Positions 59,415 to 64,000 of a stretch of DNA of 64,000 nucleotides are shown here, piece after piece. Source of the stretch: Acetobacter aceti NBRC 14818. Lineage in GTDB: Bacteria; Pseudomonadota; Alphaproteobacteria; Acetobacterales; Acetobacteraceae. A model generated the notes under the pieces. That model made no database searches, had not been told where the DNA came from, and worked only from the letters and a program-made list of their open reading frames with translations. A program made the translations under genes and the position numbers. The first letter of the stretch is position 1. Each line of letters opens with the position of its first letter. Location: positions 930,001 through 994,000 of the forward strand of contig NZ_AP023410.1 of assembly GCF_000193495.2 (NCBI RefSeq), given 5' to 3'.

Positions 59415-60575
59415 TTATTTCGCGCTGGCGAGGTCAGGCAGCGGCAGATCAATACCTTCCGCCTTTTCCTTGGCTTCCTCGGCTTCGATATTCGCTACAC
59501 GCTCTTCAACAAGACCAACGATGTGTTCGATCATGTCGTTGGCTGGCACCGTGTGGTCCTGCTTGCCGGACGAGTAGACCATGTGACGGCCCGAACCGCC
59601 GCCGGTCACGCCGAGGTCAGTCATCAGCGCCTCACCCGGACCGTTCACAACACAACCAATGATGGACAGGGTCAGTGGCGTCTTGATGTGTGCGAGGCGA
59701 TCTTCCAGCGTCTGCACCGTCTGGATGACGTTGAAGCCCTGACGCGCACAGGACGGGCAGGAAATGATCTTCACGCCGCGATGACGCAGGCCGAGGGACT
59801 TCAGGATGTCCCAGCCAACCAGCACTTCCTCTTCCGGCTCAGCAGAGAGAGAGACGCGCATCGTGTCGCCCACACCGGCCCACAGCAGATTTCCAAGACC
59901 GATAGAGGACTTCACCGTTCCGGCGCGACGGCTGCCGGCCTCGGTGATGCCGATATGCAGCGGATGGTCACACGCATCGGCAAGCTGCTGATAAGCTGCA
60001 ACAGCAAGGAAGACATCTGATGCCTTCACGCTGATCTTGAACTCGTGGAAGTCATGATCCTCAAGGATCTTGGCGTGCTCCAGAGCGCTTTCGACCAGCG
60101 CATCGGGGTTCGGCTCACCGTATTTTTCAAGCAGGTGCTTTTCCAGCGAACCGGCGTTCACGCCAATACGAATGGAGCAGTTATGGTCCTTCGCGGCGTT
60201 CACAACCTCACGGACACGCTCGGCGCTGCCGATGTTGCCGGGGTTGATACGCAGGCAGGCCGCACCGGCTTTCGCGGCTTCGATGGCGCGCTTGTAGTGG
60301 AAGTGGATGTCCGCGACGATGGGAACATTCACTTCACGCACGATCTCGTGGAGAGCAGCGGTGCTTTCCTCATCGGGGCAGGACACGCGCACGATGTCCA
60401 CACCGGCGAGTTCAGCGCGACGGATCTGGTCGATCGTCGCCTGGGCGTCGCTGGTCAAGGTGTTGGTCATCGTCTGGACCGAAATCGGCGCATCACCACC
60501 GACCGCGACCTTGCCGACGTGAATCTGACGCGACTTGCGGCGTTCAATATACTGATAGGGCCTGTAGCCACTCAT
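59415..60575 (-). CDS. ispG: 4-hydroxy-3-methylbut-2-en-1-yl diphosphate synthase (GcpE/IspG)
   Basis: A 386-residue [4Fe-4S] enzyme of the MEP isoprenoid pathway that reduces MEcPP to HMBPP. Seen: the N-terminal TIM-barrel ([21 protein letters not shown]), [17 protein letters not shown], the iron-sulfur cysteines in [12 protein letters not shown] and [10 protein letters not shown] (with its Glu), and the C-terminal SGKQDHTVP. Length and ending are typical for the family. It starts a minus-strand series toward hisS and prfA; rodZ lies 157 bp upstream. Confidence 0.98.
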   Translation of the reverse strand: MSGYRPYQYIERRKSRQIHVGKVAVGGDAPISVQTMTNTLTSDAQATIDQIRRAELAGVDIVRVSCPDEESTAALHEIVREVNVPIVADIHFHYKRAIEAAKAGAACLRINPGNIGSAERVREVVNAAKDHNCSIRIGVNAGSLEKHLLEKYGEPNPDALVESALEHAKILEDHDFHEFKISVKASDVFLAVAAYQQLADACDHPLHIGITEAGSRRAGTVKSSIGLGNLLWAGVGDTMRVSLSAEPEEEVLVGWDILKSLGLRHRGVKIISCPSCARQGFNVIQTVQTLEDRLAHIKTPLTLSIIGCVVNGPGEALMTDLGVTGGGSGRHMVYSSGKQDHTVPANDMIEHIVGLVEERVANIEAEEAKEKAEGIDLPLPDLASAK

Positions 60576-60732
60576 CGTTCAATCCTCCTGTCGGGACGAA
60601 GGTCGAGGCTGAAAAAGCACGCCTCGGTATCTGTTCCGGGTCTTCCTGCCAAATTTGTCATCCGAAAGCCAGAGCGCAAGCCCTGACCGGAGTGCGTGAC
60701 ATTAACAGGCAGGTCATTTCCTGTAGGGCGCA

Positions 60733-62034
60733 TCAGCGGGGATCGCCCATATTTTTCAACTGGCGCGCATTCAGATCATCCGCGGAAAGTTCTTTTTCCG
60801 GCGGCGCTGATCTCGGGCGCAACACCCGTGGCTTTACCACAGGTGGCGGAGGAAGGGGAATCGGGGGCTTTTCCTCCGCAGAAGCGGCATCGTCTGGCAC
60901 CACAGCGGGGGACATTACAGCGTCGCCTGCTTTTGGAGCCAGTGCTGCAACGCTGCCATCGCGGATCGCATCATCGCTGACTGAAATATTACGCCGGACC
61001 GCCCCGTCCTTTCCCAGCGGCTGGGTCACCACATTATCGACAGCCAGCACCACACCGCCCGCATTCCCGACGGTCAGAGTGAACGGCGCGCCTTCCTTTG
61101 GAAACTCCCAGGTCTCCTCGGGTTCCATGATGTGGTCGTACACAACCTTGCCGTCAGCGTCCTTCACTTGAATCCAGCTTTTAGCTGTCGCCTTGATTTC
61201 AGCCGCTTTTGGAGGAGCAGGGATTTCGGGCGACGCCAGTCCATTTTCTACAGCCGCATTTTCCGAAGAAGTCGACCCCACTGAACCGGATGCAGCAGAC
61301 GACGGTTCTGGCGGCATGGTCACAGCTTTAGCAAACTCATCCGCGCTGACATGGCTGGACGCGTCAGGATGCACTGCCTGAAGAGCCGGAGGTGTGCTGC
61401 CATTCAGCACTGAAGGGGCTGCATCCGGCATCACCGTCGCAATCTGCGGAGAAGGAGATGCAGCACTGTTCACGCCCGGCATCACACTGGCGACCGACGG
61501 AACTTTCTCCAGATGAACCGGCTCATGGCCGCCCATTTCATACCAGCCAACATAAGCCAGCACGATGACAAACAGACCCGCCAGCACGAAGGCGCTCGCA
61601 GGAACTGTCCGCTCTGGTTCGGGAGTGAGGAATGTCAGCTCAGGTTTTTTCGCGACATTCCGGACTTCACGCTTGAAACGGGCAACCATCGCCTCGGCGG
61701 GGAAACCCAGTGCTGCGGCATAAGTGCGCAGAAAACCGAGCGCATAGACACCGGCCGGAATGGTGTCCGCCCGATCATGCTCCAGAGCCTCAAGATAGGA
61801 TTGTTTGATGCAGAGCCACGCCGCGACATCGGGCAAGGACCAGCCCAGCGTTTCGCGACGTATTTTCAGCGCGTGCCCCACGCCAAGAGAATGAAAATCA
61901 GGCAATGGCGCAGACCACGCACGGGAGGCCTCCGCAGTCTGATCAGGAATCTGATCAGGAATCTGCGCAGTGTCCTGCTGTCCGCCCTCTCCCATTGTGT
62001 CTTCCTCGATTCGCTTCGAGGTCTCCACGCTCAT
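60733..62034 (-). CDS. rodZ: Cytoskeletal protein RodZ-like (HTH plus DUF4115)
   Basis: A 433-residue inner-membrane protein. The cytoplasmic N-part has an XRE-type helix-turn-helix (GHALKIRRETLGWSLPDVA; YLEALEHDRADTIPAGVYA, about residues 50-110) that in RodZ binds MreB. One transmembrane helix lies near 145-168 (ASAFVLAGLFVIVLAYVGW). A Pro/Ser/Ala-rich linker and a periplasmic DUF4115 domain (KATAKSWIQVKDADGKVVY) follow. It supports rod shape. The first codon directly abuts the stop of the upstream nitronate monooxygenase gene. Confidence 0.9.
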   Translation of the reverse strand: MSVETSKRIEEDTMGEGGQQDTAQIPDQIPDQTAEASRAWSAPLPDFHSLGVGHALKIRRETLGWSLPDVAAWLCIKQSYLEALEHDRADTIPAGVYALGFLRTYAAALGFPAEAMVARFKREVRNVAKKPELTFLTPEPERTVPASAFVLAGLFVIVLAYVGWYEMGGHEPVHLEKVPSVASVMPGVNSAASPSPQIATVMPDAAPSVLNGSTPPALQAVHPDASSHVSADEFAKAVTMPPEPSSAASGSVGSTSSENAAVENGLASPEIPAPPKAAEIKATAKSWIQVKDADGKVVYDHIMEPEETWEFPKEGAPFTLTVGNAGGVVLAVDNVVTQPLGKDGAVRRNISVSDDAIRDGSVAALAPKAGDAVMSPAVVPDDAASAEEKPPIPLPPPPVVKPRVLRPRSAPPEKELSADDLNARQLKNMGDPR

Positions 62035-63117
62035 TCACTCTCCTCGACGAGCGCCCCGCTGTGCCAGAGCGCCAACTGCCTGCCGGACGAGTTCTTCGAT
62101 GATGTCCTTCACCGGCTGGATGGTCTTTACCATGCCAACCGACTGTCCGGCCATGACCGATCCGGTCTCGACATCACCGTCAATCACGGCCCGACGCAAT
62201 GCGCCAGCCCAGAAATGCTCGATTTCAAGCTGTGCTTCCTCTTTGGTCAGCTCTTCCGCCTGAAACCGTCGAAGCGTCTCCGCCTGATGCGCAAGGAAAT
62301 TCTTGCTTCCTTCATTCACCAGTCCCCTGACCGGAATGACGGGGAAACGAGGATCAAGCTGCACCGAAGTCGTCGCATCGCGGGCAGCGGCGCGGATGAA
62401 CGCCTCCTTGAAGCGTGGGTGAGCGATGCTTTCCTCCGCCGCCGCAAAGCGCGTTCCCAACTGTGCGCCGGAGGCTCCTTGCTCCAGAAAACCGACAATC
62501 GCATCGCCACGGGCAATACCACCGGCCACGAAGACAGGCACATCCTGAATATGCGGCAAAATTTCCTGAGCCAGAACGGTCAGGGAGACTGGTCCGACAT
62601 GACCTCCGGCTTCCGCACCCTCGATCACCAGCGCATCGACGCCCATACGGATCAGGCGTTTGGCCAGAACCAGTGCTGGGGAAAAGGCGACAACCTTCGC
62701 GCCACCATCCTTGGCGGCACGGATCGCGGCTGAAGGCGGAATACCACCTGCCAGCACGATATGTCCCACACCAGCCCGAAGACAGACCTGCACCAGCTCA
62801 TCAAGCTGGGGGTGCATGGTGATCAGATTAACGCCAAACGGTTTGCTGGTCAGAGCCTGCGTAGCCGCAATTTCCTTCTCCAGCAGTTCCGGCGTCATGG
62901 CGCCACAGGCGATCACACCAAAGCCGCCCGCGTTAGAGATCGCTGCGACGAGATTGCGCTCACTCACCCACGACATGGCGCCACCAAGGATGGCGTATTC
63001 AGTGCCCAGAAACGCGGTGCCGCGGGACCAGAGGCGATCAAGTTCCCGACGGGCAGCCTGCATGTCAGGGGCCAGCGTGTCAGAAGGTGCGGCGGTCGTC
63101 ACAGAATGCTCCGTCAT
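62035..63117 (-). CDS. Nitronate monooxygenase family flavoprotein
   Basis: A 360-residue FMN TIM-barrel (2-nitropropane dioxygenase family). Seen: AILGGAMSWVSERNLVAAIS near the N-terminus, SNAGGFGVIACGAMTPE, the phosphate-binding EGAEAGGHVGP, VFVAGGIARGDAIVGFLEQG and GTRFAAAEES. It may detoxify nitronates such as propionate-3-nitronate, although many members have other or unknown roles. It sits between lysC and rodZ, 20 bp downstream of lysC and abutting rodZ, so it is probably in the same transcript. Confidence 0.9.
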   Translation of the reverse strand: MTEHSVTTAAPSDTLAPDMQAARRELDRLWSRGTAFLGTEYAILGGAMSWVSERNLVAAISNAGGFGVIACGAMTPELLEKEIAATQALTSKPFGVNLITMHPQLDELVQVCLRAGVGHIVLAGGIPPSAAIRAAKDGGAKVVAFSPALVLAKRLIRMGVDALVIEGAEAGGHVGPVSLTVLAQEILPHIQDVPVFVAGGIARGDAIVGFLEQGASGAQLGTRFAAAEESIAHPRFKEAFIRAAARDATTSVQLDPRFPVIPVRGLVNEGSKNFLAHQAETLRRFQAEELTKEEAQLEIEHFWAGALRRAVIDGDVETGSVMAGQSVGMVKTIQPVKDIIEELVRQAVGALAQRGARRGE

Positions 63118-63137
63118 GGCGTCAGAAAATCGACAGC

Positions 63138-64000
63138 TTACGCTGCGTCGAGCCCGTAGGCAGTGTGAAGCGCACGGATGGCCAGCTCCGCGTAATCCGC
63201 TGGGATCAGCACGGACACCTTGATCTCACTGGTGGAAATGACCTGAATGTTAATGCCGCGCTCAGACAATGTGCGGAACATCGTGCTGGCGACACCGGCG
63301 TGTGAGCGCATGCCCACACCCACCACGCTGATTTTGACCACAGCGTCATCAGTGATGACTTCGCCGTACTGAATGTCCGGACGCGCTGCCTCGATCACTG
63401 CCATGGCACGGGCCAGATCCGTCTTGCTGGTCGTGAAGGTCATGTTGGTCATGCCGTCTTCGCCCGTGCTCTGGACGATCATGTCGACATTGATGTTGTT
63501 CTCGGACAGCGGGCCGAAAATGGCGGCGGCGATACCGGGGCGATCCGGAATGCGACGCATCGAGATCTTGGCTTCGTCGCGGGAATAAGCGATGCCGGTA
63601 ACGAGTTCCTGTTCCACGATTTCGTCCTCATCAACCACAAGCGACCCGGGCAGGTGGCCATTTTCTGCGGGAGCTTCTTCAGCGAAGCTGGAAAGCACCT
63701 GCACACGCACGCGCTCTTTCATGGCGAGTTCGACACTGCGGGTCTGCAGCACCTTTGCGCCGACGGATGCCAGTTCCAGCATCTCTTCATAAGTGATCTT
63801 GGCGAGCTTGCGGGCCTTCGGCACGATCCGCGGGTCGGTCGTGTAAACGCCGTCCACGTCCGTGTAGATGTCGCAACGATCGGCCTTCACGGCAGCAGCA
63901 ATGGCCACGGCGGACGTATCTGATCCACCACGCCCAAGTGTCGTCACGCGCCCTTCTGGCGAAACACCCTGAAAACCGGCGATGACCGGCACCTGTCCCG
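63138..64000 (-). CDS. lysC: Aspartate kinase, C-terminal part (window edge)
   Basis: The frame runs off the right edge. The 287 visible residues begin [11 protein letters not shown], followed by [31 protein letters not shown] and [15 protein letters not shown], all typical of aspartokinase. Two ACT domains follow ([40 protein letters not shown]), which usually bind lysine and/or threonine for feedback control. The enzyme phosphorylates aspartate, the first step to lysine, threonine, methionine and diaminopimelate. The N-terminal catalytic part, about 120 residues, lies outside. Confidence 0.96.
   Translation of the reverse strand, partial: GQVPVIAGFQGVSPEGRVTTLGRGGSDTSAVAIAAAVKADRCDIYTDVDGVYTTDPRIVPKARKLAKITYEEMLELASVGAKVLQTRSVELAMKERVRVQVLSSFAEEAPAENGHLPGSLVVDEDEIVEQELVTGIAYSRDEAKISMRRIPDRPGIAAAIFGPLSENNINVDMIVQSTGEDGMTNMTFTTSKTDLARAMAVIEAARPDIQYGEVITDDAVVKISVVGVGMRSHAGVASTMFRTLSERGINIQVISTSEIKVSVLIPADYAELAIRALHTAYGLDAA

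Noticed and set aside
61930-61970. Short tandem repeat (12-bp units) in the rodZ gene
   Set aside because: Only two to three units encoding IPDQ repeats in a disordered tail; units are a multiple of three, so no phase switching.

Overview
The window looks like chromosomal DNA of an acetic acid bacterium (Acetobacteraceae, Alphaproteobacteria). The evidence is the alphaproteobacterial housekeeping set: a DUF4167 protein, SdhE next to Mfd and RecG, an RNase E with an acidic insert and an arginine-rich tail, and prfA-hisS-ispG-rodZ. It also carries an OprB-type sugar porin, sugar-porter and polyol/sugar-type oxidoreductase genes, and core genes of moderately high GC. The genus cannot be fixed from the sequence alone. 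No tRNA, rRNA, CRISPR array, prophage or intact insertion sequence was seen.

Layout. 1-7.5 kb: the end of an unidentified gene coupled to a response regulator, then priA convergent to it, divergent xerC-pip-aspartyl protease, and an Old Yellow Enzyme. 7.6-10.1 kb: a GtrB-like glycosyltransferase followed by a DUF2142 membrane protein. 10.2-15.0 kb (minus): a likely fabI-aroC-FAD oxidoreductase-alcohol dehydrogenase series, divergent from pdxH and a GNAT acetyltransferase. 16.4-20.0 kb (minus): a LacI regulator, an atypical AroE-family dehydrogenase and a sugar-porter transporter, with a perfect 16-bp palindrome between regulator and operon. 20.2-26.0 kb: a tandem universal stress protein, a LysR regulator divergent from a DODA-type dioxygenase and YceI, and a translationally coupled nitrilase-family amidase and amino-acid permease. 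26.1-32.2 kb is more AT-rich accessory DNA: a FkbM methyltransferase, an SDR, a frameshifted TonB-dependent receptor and an isopenicillin-N-synthase-like oxygenase. 32.3-45.7 kb is mostly DNA repair and RNA turnover: mfd, sdhE, recG, a c-di-GMP phosphodiesterase, a 55-residue membrane protein, uvrB and rne. 46.2-56.9 kb is an accessory block between core genes: amidase, DUF3465, DUF2721, OprB, a persulfide-dioxygenase-like MBL protein with a TauE/SafE exporter, a broken small gene, DUF4167 and a large beta-propeller diguanylate cyclase. 57-64 kb (minus): prfA, hisS, ispG, rodZ, nitronate monooxygenase and the C-terminal part of aspartate kinase.

How the genes work together. Three transcription-coupled or recombinational repair enzymes (mfd, recG, uvrB), with priA and xerC, form the DNA maintenance theme. 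One c-di-GMP synthase and one c-di-GMP hydrolase are predicted active. The MBL protein and TauE exporter suggest detoxification of sulfide/persulfide to sulfite with export. The TonB receptor and 2-oxoglutarate-type oxygenase look co-transcribed, but the receptor reading frame is broken by one extra base. I found no clearly unprecedented multi-gene system. The most interesting leads are the LacI/AroE-like/transporter operon with its palindrome, the hairpin over the start codon of the MBL gene, the receptor frameshift, and apparent synteny breaks (no mrcA/prfB after amiC and no prmC beside prfA).
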